DNA of 64,000 nucleotides from Triplophysa rosa (GCF_024868665.1 NC_079890.1:2461880-2525879); one strand, 5' to 3'; positions 35,639 to 48,465 are shown, counted from the stretch's first letter. Notes: generated by a model from the sequence alone, not told the origin. Program-made: numbers and translations.

Positions 35639-37249
35639 TCCCACAATATAATGCGACTTTACTTTTACTTTACCAGATTCGATGATATTAGATGATAATT
35701 ATCATTAGATGATAATCAACATTTTTCTATTCTGGGTAAAATTTTACCTTTAGTAAACGATGAAATCAGAAAATATAATAGTCATAAAAGTAATAAGTGA
35801 GCGCCACTGCTGAATTAAACACAACCCATGAGTTCTTGGGCCAAACGATCTAAGCAAAAACACTTGCGCCGCCCCAGTAGCATACTACTGTTTGTTATTG
35901 ATTATAGTTTCATTCAGTTTTTGAAGCACACTATGTAGTGTTCAGTAAGTAGAAGACTACTATCCTATTCAATACTTGACTTCACTTCCTTTGAAAAAAG
36001 GAGGTAGTCATTTATAATGGAGTTGACCGCTGTGAGTCTAAAAAACAGAGGAGACGCTAATGCAGTGAGTCTGCAAATGTTTGTATACTTAGTGCCCTTG
36101 AAGAGAATGACTTTGCCGGCTTTATTGCATTGCCTGCTTTCATTTTCATCTTAAGTACAGTTTAACCATATAATCCATCATTTTGATCGCATGTCACACC
36201 GGTTGTAAACGACAGAGAATATTGGATACATGTTCTTGTGACCTCAGAGGCGTCGTCGTCAGTCGACACGTTCCGCGGGTTATTTTACAGTAATAATTCC
36301 TGACATTTAACACGGGAAATGACGCCGATTAGACGCACCATCTGCAAACGCCCGATTTAATTCGCTGTTGAAAATCCCGTCGCCTGTCAGCACACGTCAC
36401 CATAGTTGCTGTTGCCATTCACCGCCGTTGATTTGAAAATGCTTGACATTTACTAAATGCGTCGTTTTAAGACCAAAAGAGTTTCTTCTGTAATTGGCCA
36501 GGAATTAAAAAGCACACAAAACATCTTAGTCACCTCGGTCTTGCTGTACGTAATAGTAAATAGTAAGTAATGTGCCGGTACTTTTCCACGCTTGCATTGA
36601 GTTATGCTGAAAAGATTACTAAAAAAGCCAAACACCTACTTGGAAAATATATTTGTTACTCTAGCATTTGGATCTGTTTTTAACATTATCACCCTACATC
36701 ACTGAGGACGGCACAAAAAGAGCAGTCCCTGAATTCCTTAATACATTCTGAAAGGCCAAAAAGCGTGCGTCATAAAATATTAAGCATGTGCCAGTGAAGT
36801 TGTGTTCAGCCATAACGAAGATTGAGTACAGGCCGTGTCGAATAAAAAAAAAGAATTGTTTATTTTATACGCAACACAACGGCACCATGTCGTCGCTCAC
36901 GATCCATAAACAAACTCATCACTTAACACGCGCGTAGATTGCTGAAATATTCATGACAAACGAGAAAATGAGGTCAGGCTCCGAACAGACAAGACCAATA
37001 CATTTCACTGCCTTGCCTTAATTAACCAATACAAGCAAGACCACTGTTCACAGACATGTAGAGAGCGTTTCCGTGTCATCACTTGGGATGTCGATGAAGA
37101 CACATGGGGGGTGAGTGGGGGTAGGGAAAAGAATCAGTTGACGGAATAGTGCGAAAAACATTTCTGATCAACCTGCAACGATGCATTTTGCTCCGTTTAT
37201 ATCGTGTCATTTGGTGACTGTATTTATGTCAATTTCATGGTGAACTTAC

Positions 37250-37318
37250 AGTTCGAGGAGTTGAAGATGCTGGAAAAGCTGCCAGGAGAGCGTGGATAGA
37301 GGGTTCCTGGACAGGTTA
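37250..37318 (-). CDS. ntrk3: ntrk3 exon: third leucine-rich repeat (LRR3)
   Basis: A 69-nt exon, the usual length of a Trk LRR exon. The acceptor is a T-rich tract ending TTTTTACAG and the donor is GTAAGT (plus-strand acttac at 37244-37249). It begins with the last base of a codon and reads NLSRNPLSTLSWQLFQHLQL, then LE and the first two bases of a Leu codon completed by the next exon. The LxxLxLxxNxL repeat pattern and the STLSWQLFQ segment match TrkC LRR3 closely. It forms part of the N-terminal LRR block of the extracellular domain. The exon sits isolated between a 3.9-kb intron on its 3' side and an intron of more than 26 kb on its 5' side, in which I found no LRR2 exon. Confidence 0.92.
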
Positions 37319-37992
37319 CTGTAAAAATAAAGACAATGGTTTAGATTTTAACTGTGAAGTATACTGTACAGTAAATGAAACTGCATCCACAATCTATTTT
37401 GTACTTCCCAAAGTGCTTTATGTCCAAATGAAGCTAGGCTTGATGTTATACTTCAAGAAAATCGATCCGACTGTGAAATGTTTAAAATCTTATTTGGGTG
37501 AGATTGGAAACATTAGTTTATGGGAAAAGGAAGTTTTGATAAAATCATACAAATAGTCAATGCAATCTAATGGCAATTATGTCATGTTGTCAAGCGCAAA
37601 TCTGTGGCTAATTCAGATGAATTTGTATAATCTCATTTGTTCCTTTTACTTGTTTTTTTTCTAATAATCATACATTTTTGGACAGTTCACATCATAGAAA
37701 TTCATACAAAATCACCACGTCATAAAATAAATACGTTTTCGAAGTGAGATCAGGTTTGGTTAGTGCTGTCTAACAATGTGCTTTGATGTACTGTACAAAA
37801 GAGCAGGGGTATGCATTTAGAAATTAAATAGTCAATTAAATTTCATAAAATACCAATAAATCATCACATTGAAAGACAGACAAATGTAAAAGCTTAAAAC
37901 GTTATTAAAGGAGACGTACCCAGATAAACTATTTCTTATCTATGATACAGAATAGGAAATATTTGTGATACGTACTGTATGTAGAGCACATA

Positions 37993-38635
37993 TGTGACCC
38001 TGGACCACAAAACCAGTCACATTTTGTAAAATTGAGATGTGTACATAATCTGAAAGCGAAGAATAAATAAGCTTTCCGTTGATATATGGTTTGTTAGGAT
38101 AGGACAATATTTGGCCGAGATGCAGCTATTTGAATATCTGGAATCTGAGGGTGCAAAAAATAAATCTTGAGAAAATCGCCTTTAAAGTTGTCCATCAGAG
38201 GCGCTGTAGCAGGCCGTTGCTAAGAAGAAACAGGTTTGTTTTAATGCTCTCTATTAGAGATGTAACGGTGTGAAAATTTCAGATCAGGGTTATAGTGAAC
38301 AACATTATCACAAAAATGTCAAAAAAGTACTGATGTAAACCAAGTTTACCTGTAAATGTACTTTTGTTTGATTTAAATCAAATAAATATCGTCAACATCA
38401 AAATTAGTGAAGCACTAGGATTGTGTTTCTGGCCAATTTGTGTTTGCGATTTTGCTCATATATTTACAGTAGGATATTTATGAAATATCATCATGGAACA
38501 TGATCTTTACTTAATATCCTAATGATTTTTGCCTTAAAAGAAAAAACGATCATTTTGACCCATACAATGATTTGTTGGCTAATGCAACAAATATACCCAT
38601 GCTACTTATGACTGGTTTTGTGGTCCAGGGTCATA
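37993..38635. mobile_element. cyprinid DNA element with TGTGACCCTGGACCACAAAA termini
   Basis: The left end TGTGACCCTGGACCACAAAA and the right end (reverse complement) TATGACCCTGGACCACAAAA continue as near-identical inverted repeats through CCAGTCA. The interior has the familiar TAGGATAGGACAATATTTGG and GCTATTTGAATATCTGGAAT. About 200 bp at 38240-38440 looks like unrelated inserted sequence. Confidence 0.8.
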
Positions 38636-39320
38636 TATTACACAAATAATAATTCAGTGTCCACTGATGAAAGAGTTAACACAAGCGAGAAGCATTTTTA
38701 TGCAGCAGGAAATCACGACGAGGACCCGTCGGTGCCAAGAGGAGCCGAGAGAAAAGGAGCAGCTGCAGGGGCAGCGCAGCCAAATCAATACAGAGAACTT
38801 GAGCAGTTCAGCGGACGATATGAAAGACTGCAGGTTTAAAAGCCAACAAACTCAATACAAAGAGGTGGTCTGGGACTCGTAAATGGCTTTTAACCAACAG
38901 AGCTGAAGGCATGATATGTTGTAGGGAGCATTAAGATAAATCTACTGGATATAGATGAAGATGGACGTCCATTAAAAGGGACCTAGGATGGAGCAGACGT
39001 CACGAAATTGGCTTTTCAAAGTCTGTAATTCAAAGCGAATCATATTAAGCATCAATATTTGACCAAAGTTGGTAACACAATGGTTTTAAGGCATTTTTTT
39101 CCACATTCTGAGCAATGATGGTTATGGATGCGTCATGGATGCGGACCATTCGGAAGATGTATTTTAATAATTCAAGCTTATTTATTTTTGTGATCCTCTT
39201 CAAACCTGTAGTACGACTCGCATGAAAAACAAACTCTAGTATACGAAAGTATTTACTATAGTAAACTGCAGTAAAATGCCTAGTTACTATAGTGTTATTG
39301 AACGTATATTATTTACTACA

Positions 39321-40014
39321 AGTATTCGTTGATAGTCATAATGCGTTACACCACAACATTTAGTTTGGCTAAAAGTATTTATTTAAACATTCGTTAGATG
39401 TTATGTGCGCGTGCGCAAATAGTTTAGTATGATTTCTTGCTTGTTATATACAGGATGAACGGAGCGTCCCGTGCGCAGCTCGCGCCCACATGTGCTTTCA
39501 TAGCGACACAGCGCGCACAGCACTGCTGCCTGTTTACATACAGTACACATGCGAGTTTGTATTACGTTATTTTAAATACGTTTATGAAAACGTATAAAAA
39601 GCATGGATTATTTAATTAGATTTCTTTTACCCGCATTTTTCTGTTCTCTTTCTGTAGCGCGAGTCATAGACAGATTCAGTGTATGTTGCTGTGAGAAGAG
39701 AAGGTTCACACAGTTCAAGAGAGAGTGATTGACAGCGTGATGCGATCGATTGTTTCCACCCAACAATAGAATATATACAGTTTTAGGTATGACATGATGT
39801 GTTTATTGAGCTTTAGTTCATTTAACTTTTCTTTACTACAACCTTTTGAAGTCGAATCTCACTATTACATTTTATATTTACAAAAACACTGTAGGTATAT
39901 TTTAGGAGCTGTTTGATTTGGGGTAAGTTTTACTTTTTGATAATATTTGTTTTTCTGAGGGTCTAGACTACATGCAGCTACTATCACTTGACGCAAAAAA
40001 CAGCGGTGGATGAN
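39321..40014. other. 694-bp segment present only in copy 1, ending at an ambiguous base
   Basis: The two copies agree up to TTTACTACA (39320 / 49246) and resume at GCTTATCAATTTAC (40015 / 49247). The extra sequence in copy 1 includes GCGCGTGCGCAAATAG and GCGCAGCTCGCGCCCACATG, more CpG-rich than its surroundings, and ends in GATGAN. The N at 40014 is the only ambiguous base in the window. I see no transposon ends or target duplication bounding it. Confidence 0.85.
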
Positions 40015-40020
40015 GCTTAT

Positions 40021-40150
40021 CAATTTACTATAGTATACTGTAATAATTACACTATACTATAGTATAGTATAGAGTTACTATAATATAAAACAATACACTA
40101 CATGCTACTACAGTTTACCATGGTAAATACTATAGTCTACTACAGTTTTG
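40021..40150. repeat. ACTATAGTA palindrome-rich tract (copy 1)
   Basis: Dense overlapping inverted words: TACTATAGTATACTG, CTATACTATAGTATAGTATA and TTTACCATGGTAAATACTAT. They are self-complementary and are likely termini or decay of fish DNA transposons. The same tract lies at 49253-49382 in copy 2, and related words at 39237-39300, 43430-43460 and 52648-52680. Confidence 0.7.
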
Positions 40151-41359
40151 TGGAATGATCCAGGTGGTGACAATAGTCTTGAGATAATTTACCATGGTAT
40201 TATTATTGCAAAAGTGTAGAAACCATGTTGGAAGTATTGATTACCATGTATTACCATAGTTTAACTATGGTATGTGTAGTGAAACTATGTTTATGTTTGC
40301 ATTTCTAACAGATCAGACTTCCAGAATTACCAAGAAAATGATAAAACGTGCAAAAAGTCCCACAGATTCATCCAATGTAATAACTTGAATACTTGGGAGA
40401 ATCTGTTTGGAATTAGCACAGAAAACAACCACCCAGGGGACCCTGGCAACAGCATAGCAACAATCTATAAACCACTCAAAACACTATAGCAACACCATAG
40501 CAACACCCAGGAAAATTTTCAGGAAATAAATAACTTATTTTATTTATTTACTGATTCAGAAATAGACTACTCACACGCACGTATATGTGTGAGATTGCTG
40601 TAGTAATAGTAACGTATCTTACAGGAAGCTGTTTTGACTAGAAAACTAGCTTGTTCTCAGGGTCATTAGAAACTCTTACGAGTTTTATACAAGCGCTACT
40701 GGCTGCCAAAGCTCATCGCCATAGCAACAAGCGCTCTGATGCTGCCTGATGCAGGGGGGTTTGTTGGCTCAGTACGCTTTCAAGTGTCAACAGCCCCCAC
40801 CCCATATCAAACACACACACATACAATCTCTCTGTGAATTGCACAGAGTATTAGTCAAATTTGTAACTGATTGAGTAATTCAACCGTTCCGTTTCTCCTT
40901 CAGCGGCGTCTAATGGATTCTCATTTAACTGTGTTACATAATTTAATCTATGTATGAGCACATGTCTTTGTAGGTGTTACTTAACAGTACAAATCCAGAT
41001 TAAACACAAGCTTGAATATAACTTATTTGACCGTTCTGTTCAAATATCACAGTCGCTTTTGTATTAAATAACACCTGATCTGACAAGATTCATCTGATTT
41101 TTCTTTCAAATAAAGGGCTTGTGTCATATCATTATTTTATGGTTCATTTCATATTGCCCGTATATAATGCTGGTTTTTGTGCACATTAACCCAAACATTA
41201 CTTATTTAGTCTTTGTTAAAACCCTTTGTGATCCTGTCTGTGAAATCCAGGCTAAAGTCGCATGAGATTAGCCGTTAGCATCAACATTAGCATCAAAGTA
41301 CTGTAGTCATAGCCCTCAAAAGGATGAAAATAGGTAATGTGCGTTTCTCGCTGTCCCTG

Positions 41360-41780
41360 GTAGCACGCATACATCTGACAGACATCTATCTGATGTCTGC
41401 ATTAACATCTGCAAGACATCTGCAATATGTCTCGGAGACGTCTGCTATCAGATGTCATATAGACATCTAGAAGACGTCTGTAAGATGTTTACAATTTAGA
41501 ATGGATGGAAAACCGCTCTTGCTACGGTGTTTAGCAGATGTTTTTACACAGTAGATGTTTCCCGGATCTCCAGATCTTTAGCAGACGTCTTACAGATGTA
41601 CGTGTGCTAGATGGGTCAGATGTCATAAAGACATCTAGAAGACGTCTGTAACATGTTTATGATTTAGAGTGTATGTAAAACCGCTCTTGCTACGGTGTTT
41701 AGCAGATGTTTTTACACAGTAGATGTTTCCCGGATCTCCAGATCTTTAGCAGACATCTTATAGATGTACCTGTGCTATCT
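41360..41780 (+). repeat. 168-bp tandem repeat rich in AGACGTCT palindromes (copy 1)
   Basis: The unit from CTAGAAGACGTCTGTAA at 41467 recurs at 41635 (168-bp period), with GCTCTTGCTACGGTGTTTAG and CGGATCTCCAGATCTTTAGC in each. A degenerate lead-in of GACATCT / AGATGTC words precedes it. Fragments of the same family are at 20870-21100 and 21662-21715. The copy-2 equivalent is at 50592-51006. Confidence 0.85.
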
Positions 41781-43639
41781 GCAGTGTAAATTATAGATGA
41801 TTTTGATTTTGAAAAAGAGTACCTAAATCATTTATAATCTCATATATATTGAAATAATGATTTTATTGTTATTACGTTTTATTATTTTACACAAAAGTTG
41901 GCTTCCTAAGCATTGGTTTTAATATTTGTCATGGCCTTACTCGGTCAACGATATCAATGTTATATTTTCACAGAATGTTCTGCACGTTATAGTAAATCAC
42001 ACAATAAAAGTGACTTCATCTGTGTTTTCACAGACAGGGTCACATGTTCAACCCCAATCTATTACCCTCAGAATAAAATGGTGCTGTGCCTTTAAGAAAC
42101 CTTTCCTTTGCATGTCTGTACCAGCTGAACGATGAAACTAGATCTATATGAAACCTGTGAAGTACAAAGCCCTACATCTTCAAAGTCATTTGGACACAAG
42201 ATACTAGAGTACTACTAGTCTCTTGTCTTGTTTTTCTTAGTGGAACTCGGTGTTGGCTGAAATCCCAGCGTGAGCAATAAAACATCTGAGGCATATCAAC
42301 AATGCTGCAACCCAGCTGATCTTCAATGCGCCCTGCTATTCACATGTAACGCCTCTGCTATGAACCCTTGGATCTAACTCAAAACATGGATGTACGCAGT
42401 CGCAGCAGTAACTGTGGTGATGCAGCCTGGCTGAAAAAAACCTGGGTCTGAAACGAATAGGTTAAAGGCTAGAACCCTGCAAAGGTGGGCGATGGCCATT
42501 TAGCTATTCTCGCACTTGGTTGCTGCATAGTGATGTGGTTGTAAAAGATTTTATTTTAGATTCTAACACCTCTACATCTTTCTTAAGCCAGATTTTTCCC
42601 CACCTCCGGATTCCTAGTCACTCTCTCACCTTATAGCACCTACAAGTTCCAACATGGTGGACGACTTGTGTAGAAACAGCGGTGGTCTATAGTCTAGGTA
42701 GGCAGCCTATAGTGAAAAGTGAAAGTGAAAAGTGAAGGTAACTGTGTTAGTGTATGGACCAATGTCTTTCTCATAATATATTTCATACGTCTTCATCAAA
42801 ATGACCACTCAGACGTTCACGTTATCTAATGACAACGGCAGCAGTCTCGCAAAAGAAACCAAATTATGTCTGCGAGTCGCACCAGATAAGAGATCCCGCT
42901 GAATGCCTACAATGCAAATCGAAATGTTTTGGTGCGTTTGTGCAAAACCACCTGCATATTTCAGGAGGTGCTCTTTTCAAAGGTCATCTTTCACTACGGC
43001 GAGGAAAAATGTCAGCGCAAATTGAACAGGGTGGAAGGTAGTTAATGAATTAGGAAATAAAGTCATTTGGCAGTGTAGCAGAGACGCTTCAATTTGAAAA
43101 TGTATGCATTTTTCATATTCGAACTCCCAACCACAAATTAAAATAATTTCATTTTCTGTCCATTTCTTCTGAAAAGGTTTTAACGTGTACTTGGCTTATC
43201 CGCGTTTCTCTTAAGCACACGGACAGTCATTTTCATCACGAGCCAATTTTGCTGACGTCTGCGCACATATGCAAGGGATTAAGTGCAGAAAGGGGGGTTA
43301 CACAACGTGGACATCTGCACTTGCGCTCAATGAAGTATACTTGGAAAGGCTTGGGTGATAAACTGTAAAAAAATACACCTGAACGTCATTTCAAGAAAAT
43401 GGGGTAATGCAATAAATAGTTATTTTGGGGTACCATGGTATATTTACTATAGTACTATAGTAATAGCACCAGTCCACGGTACTGCAACAATATGCATTTT
43501 ACACCTTTCCAATAAGATGAAAATATTTCTATGCAAAATGTATAAAAAACATTGTAAGGAACAACATTACTTCATTTTTTGTGAGGAATGACGTTTCAAA
43601 AGTGTCGTTTTTCTCACCATCAGTTATCCATATCTCTCT

Positions 43640-43705
43640 TCTCCAATGGGATTTGGGAAATGACCCGAGCTGGATTCAAACCCGGATCACCCACACATAA
43701 GCGCT
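43640..43705 (+). repeat. possible tRNA-derived fragment (B-box-like)
   Basis: GAGCTGGATTCAAACCCGGATC contains a GGATTCAAACC stretch close to the RNA polymerase III B-box consensus, as in tRNA-derived SINEs. No matching A box or cloverleaf was found upstream, so this is not called a tRNA gene. The same text is in copy 2 near 52866-52925. Confidence 0.3.
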
Positions 43706-44371
43706 ACTGATTTTAGCAAAACATGCATGCAGAATGGAAGGCAAATATATTTTTCTTTTTATATTACATAATCATTTAAACTAATCAGTTATAGAGATGC
43801 ATGTAAGAGTAAACAGTGTAGGAGCTGTAAATAAACAGCCTCTTCCTGTTATTCACCGTTTCGCGTGATTCATCCGGCAAGCTCTTGAGCACACAAGGCC
43901 GCAATATAAAATCCAGCAGCACAAAGCATCTCAAATCAATCAATCAATCAACAAAAGGTTAAGGTCTGTGTTCACACACATTCTGTTATACTGGCGAAAC
44001 CGTAGATTTCTGTTCTATGGCCACCAACAAATACCAAGAATGAATGACATCCTCAGTAACTGCTCATCTCTGGTTCAAGGGCCAGCATCAGTTTTTTTAG
44101 GCTCGGCTAAAGCTAAATTTTAAAAGCTGTTGTCAGAGATACACCGTGCCTCTCTCTGCCCAAGACACGCTGTCGTCTATTATTCATAACTGCAGATACT
44201 TGCTTTAAATATAAAACACAGCTTACAGTCTTCAATGGTTTGCATGGCATCCAAAGGGGAAAGAAGAAGCCACTCGGCACACGGTTTTCAGGCGTGCAGT
44301 AATCGGCAGTAATGGCTAAGGAAGAGATTCTCGTAACTGTCTTCTTGCGTGGAACAAAATAATGGGGCAGA

Positions 44372-44758
44372 CAGTATTTGGATGATTTTCTCTTTTTATT
44401 CATAGCACAGTTTTGATTATATGGCAGCAATCTTATAGAATTTGGGTAGCCCAATTTGGTGTGTGAGAAGTAGAAAATCAAAATATGAAACATTAAAGCT
44501 GCAATCTGTAACTTCTTCAGTTAAAAATATTTGAGGTGTCAGGTAGGATTTTAAAAGAAATGTCAGTATTTGGATGATTTTCTCATTTTATTCATAGCCG
44601 TTTTTAATATTTGGCAGCGATCTTAAAGAATTTGGGTAGCACAATTTGGTGTGTGACAAGTAGAAAATCTAAATATGAAACATTAAAGCTGCAATCTGTA
44701 ACTTTTTCGGTTAAAAGTATTTGAGCTGTCGGGTAAGATTTTAAAGGAAAAGTCAGTT
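44372..44758 (+). repeat. 192-bp tandem duplication inside the 9-kb unit
   Basis: CAGTATTTGGATGATTTTCT at 44372 recurs at 44564. The following text (ATTTGGGTAGC, CAATTTGGTGTGTGA, CATTAAAGCTGCAATCTGTA) is repeated with about 10% divergence. It is older than the 9-kb duplication, because both 9-kb copies hold both 192-bp units (53590 and 53782 in copy 2). Confidence 0.85.
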
Positions 44759-45784
44759 TAGCATCCTTTGGCTTCAGTCTCATGTAAAGACAAGTACATA
44801 AAGTAACATGCAATTTTATATTTCAGACAGAGGTGGCAATAGAGAGGCTAAAATGATGGGTTGCAACTTTAAGGTAAAGTCTAACACAACAGTTTACTGG
44901 GGAAACCGTTTTGATGCTCACATTTTCTGAGAAAAACGTAAGTCCTGTGTCATCGTGTTGCTAAGGTGCTCCAAGTGGTTGCTAGGGTGATGTAATTTAA
45001 TTTTCAGTAATATATTTGTTTTAAAAAGTCAGAAGTCTCTCTGTTGTATTGCAATGGCTAACAGCTGGTGACGCAGATACGAAATCTTTCACAGACTAGA
45101 CTGCCTCATTTTGATTGGACCTTTGTGGAATTCGACGGTCCTCGCCTTTAAAGTCCGCATCATTCGAAGCATCCAGTCTTTGAATTGGGATGCAGTGTTT
45201 CCCAGCAGGGGTGGATACAGGACGACCACTGATAAGTTTGACCAAATAATAGTGTGCACTAATATTAGCAAACTCAAACTAAACCCTTATTAGCAACAAC
45301 AGGAACTACAACAGAAATATTTTCCCACACATAAGCGGGAGCTGCTAAAAGACTGTGTTATTTTCATGTCAACACGTTTGCATTAATTACATAAAACTTG
45401 CATAGAAAGGCATTCAAGTGCAATAATGGTTTAAAATAGCTCCGTTACTGCCTTGTTCAGTGTTACCGCCCCCCAATTACTCCCCGCTCCAAATGCCTTT
45501 TTTAAGGCTGAATCAGTGCTATGTGCCATCGGAGTAATATGACATCATTTAACTCGCGACAAAATAATCACATCATCTCTGCTTGCACACTTTAAAGCAG
45601 CTAAAAACAAGGTACTTTAAATATAAAACAGAGCTGCAAATTGTATTACTGAAGGCAGAAAGAGAAGTAGTATTTTTTTGAGCCATGGGTTCCCTCTGAA
45701 GTTTTTAATGGATTTTTAGGATGGCGGCTTCAGTTAAAATTACCTGAAGAGAATTTTTTGTTTTCATGGTTATACCTTAAATAT

Positions 45785-46060
45785 GAATTTGAAAGCTGTT
45801 ATGTGCTTTGCAAAGGTAACAAGTAAAGACAAAGTTATAAAAACGTGCTTCAAAAGGTTCTTCGATGCCCATAGAACTATTTTGGCAGAATGGTTCCATA
45901 AAGAACCTTTAACACCTGAGGAACTTTCTGTTTCACAAAAGGATCTTTGGAAAAAGGTTATTGGTTCCTGTAAGAAGTATAAGAAAAGTTTTGTTTTTTG
46001 GGAAGCAAAATGTTCACTGTGAAGAACCTTTTGAAGCATGTTTTTTTGTGGTAGTGTAGT
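45785..46060. mobile_element. AAGAACCTTT-type dispersed element (copy 1)
   Basis: CAAAAGGTTCTTCGATGCCC, GGTTCCATAAAGAACCTTTA and GTGAAGAACCTTTTGAAGCA are inverted and repeated AAAGGTTCTT words of a common fish nonautonomous element. The ORFs over it (45783-46022 plus, 45770-46039 minus) are by-products. The copy-2 equivalent is at 55003-55278. Confidence 0.55.
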
Positions 46061-48465
46061 TTTGTTTTCAGTTTTATTCTGCTTTCATTATTATTTTGAT
46101 TTAGTTTATTTAAATAGTAATTAATTTAATGTTTTTCAATGTTTTTCATTCATGTTTTGAATTTGTTTAATTTTTTTAAAATTTGTGATGTGCTTTTGTA
46201 ATTTCATTTATTTCAAGTTTAGTGTATTTTCAATTCTGGTTTCTGTTTAGTTTTATTTATTTAAAGTTAAGAATTTTAGTGCCTCAACTTAAACGTGTTT
46301 CTAATTTTCGTTTAGTTTTGGTTTTCCAGATCATCTTTATAATAATCACTCAACTTTTACTTATTTCTCATTTTCGTTTAGTTTTGAAACTTAAACCATA
46401 AAAGGTTTAGCATCTATAATTTCGTTTTTCAAATAATACTTAGACCAACATTTTATGTGATGTTTAGTTTTACTTTTAGTAGACTATAATAACCTGTATA
46501 TGGACTGCAATGTCTGTCTCTTTCATCAAGCAAACCCACAAGTTTCTGTGGCAACCTATTTGCAACTTCCATTTTTAAAACACAACAAGAGTTTCCAACT
46601 TCACAAGTGAGGTGGGAGAAAATATGAAAATCTATTGAAGTAACACTAACCACCTTATTTTCCTTGTAAATGGAAGACCACTATTCTATTAGACAATCCC
46701 AAGGGAGCCCTAAAAAGAATCAGCCTTCCGCGTTGGCCCACAAATGGAGGTCATGGCTGAACAGATCTACTGCTAGTCTTCCAACCAGAAAACCAGAGTT
46801 AGAAGCGCATTGCGTGAGACACGCTGTCCCCGTAAATGGCTTTTTAAATTCCATCCCCTTTGACTGCCTGGCTTTGATGATTCTGCTTTTCAATGATGCA
46901 CAATGACCGGAGAAGATAGATTCATGAGACGGGGAGGCATCACGCATCTCAGGATAATCCTGCCTGGGGAAGCTTGAAAAGAGAGAGAATACAAGCTCCG
47001 GTGGGGAAAAAACACAGGGACCATAAACACTTGGGACATGAAAGATCTGCGTCTACTCCAGCCAGAGCAAATAAAGCATCGCCTGTGTTTCTGTTCCTCT
47101 GGGTGGTCTCTGGACTCAGCAGGTGAATCTGCTGTCTGCTTCAAAAGCTTTTCTATCACAGTCCCCAATCCGCTCTGTCTGGCCGGCCATCGAAGGTATC
47201 AAAGCATTGTCTCAAAAATCCCATCTACACCTGACCAAAAGCCTCAAAATGGAAAGAGTACATCATCAAAATCGTGTATTGCGCTAAGAGTAATGTTTTA
47301 TCACATATGGTTTCTTTTTCTTATTTAATGTTCTTTACACATGAAAGCATACCAACACAACCACTTCACGCTTTCTCGAATCGTTTTTTGGATCCATCCA
47401 GCCTTGTTTGTTGCCTTCAAATGCACAAATGGTAAGGGCAAAGCACGTCCGGGCAGATATTAAAGGGTCTCATGAAGAACGGAGGCGTGAGGGGCACTAA
47501 TGAATGCCAAACTGTCACGGCGCCGGAGCCTGGCAGAATGCCGGCACCTCACAGCAGCTCAAAGCTGTCATCCAAAGAGCCGCCGTGCCCTGGCACCTGG
47601 GTCCGCCACCTTCAGCTGCTCTGATGAGCTGAGAGACAGGGGCAGATGGCTACGTGAACTGGCACGGGGTTACGGTGTTCGGTGTAAAGCTGCACGCCCC
47701 TGCAAAACTCAATCACCGGACTGCCTTGATCTGACCAATACTCTGGAGATTTGGTTTGGACAGGCTGTATCCAAAGAGATCAACAAAAAGTAATGGACGA
47801 GAACAGTTAATACTGGGAAGAAAGTGGACTCATTTAACTAAAACAATACAATACAATATCCCACAGAGTAAGTTTGATGTATTTCATTACTTGGTGACAG
47901 ATTTATTTGTTGCGATCTTTATTAATAGTCTGGCATGAGTTATTTCATGATTCTTTTTTGATGTACTGTTACAGTAAATTGACTATTTTAAGGAATTTCT
48001 TTGTGTGTAAGAACATAACCGTAGTCATGCATGACCTGGTACAGTGTAAGTCAGCACCGAAGTACCGTAGCGAGGTATGAGGTCACACTGCCCACATAGC
48101 TTCGTTTATGGCATGGTCTCTGCCAAGCTGACTGATGTGGAAAACAGGAGAAAGCCCTGGGGCTTGACAATGCCAGTGCCCTGCTGTCTGGAGGCATTAC
48201 CTGACAGGAATGTTCTGGACTGTTAGACCTCCATGGGTTTTAATCAGATCAGTCAGGTGAGCACACATATGCACAGCGGGAACATATTGTTGCACATGAA
48301 ACCCGCCAATGGGTTGCAGTGTGTACAAAATGTCATGCTGCAAATAACTGCCATACTCTTTCTAGATTTACCTGAAAACGTGTAACAAAAAAATGACTTG
48401 ATAAATCATATGATTAGGAAAAGACATTACATTAACATTAAGCGTTACATCTAATTGACCTAGAC

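Larger units (their letters stand above)
33291..37249. other. ntrk3 intron between LRR3 and LRRCT exons
   Basis: No exon was recognised. It contains a dispersed repeat at 33695-34212 and an Angel-type element at 35341-35638. The segment 36180-37080 is higher-complexity sequence without recognised repeats. Confidence 0.6.
6918..37318 (-). other. ntrk3: ntrk3 gene, middle portion (nine exons and their introns)
   Basis: This is the span of the recognised part of the TrkC gene, encoding the neurotrophin-3 receptor, a single-pass plasma-membrane tyrosine kinase of neurons. From 5' to 3' on the minus strand the exons give LRR3, LRR cap, Ig1 (two exons), Ig2, stalk, transmembrane helix and the juxtamembrane segment, in the fixed order of the Trk family. 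Joined exons give one uninterrupted frame, and the junction codons restore family residues, for example Cys-Asp before LPDIS and Lys-Gly before PVAVIS. TrkC rather than TrkA or TrkB is indicated by SINTHQ, NGFTLTC, the [12 protein letters not shown] block and the [13 protein letters not shown] block. Not in the window as far as I can see: signal peptide, LRRNT, LRR1-2, kinase exons and truncated-isoform exons. The ntrk3a/ntrk3b assignment is open. Confidence 0.95.

Noticed and set aside
43640..43705. tRNA gene
   Set aside because: Only a B-box-like word is present; no A box, acceptor stem or anticodon arm can be drawn, so it is listed only as a possible SINE fragment.
44113..44493. 126-codon minus-strand ORF, repeated at 53331-53711
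   Set aside because: Identical in both copies only because of the 9-kb duplication; no motif, and it runs into the 192-bp tandem repeat.
46760..46800. TGGAAGACTAG on the minus strand, like the first 11 bases of miR-7
   Set aside because: The match stops after 11 bases and the flanks show no complementary arm for a hairpin, so it is probably chance.
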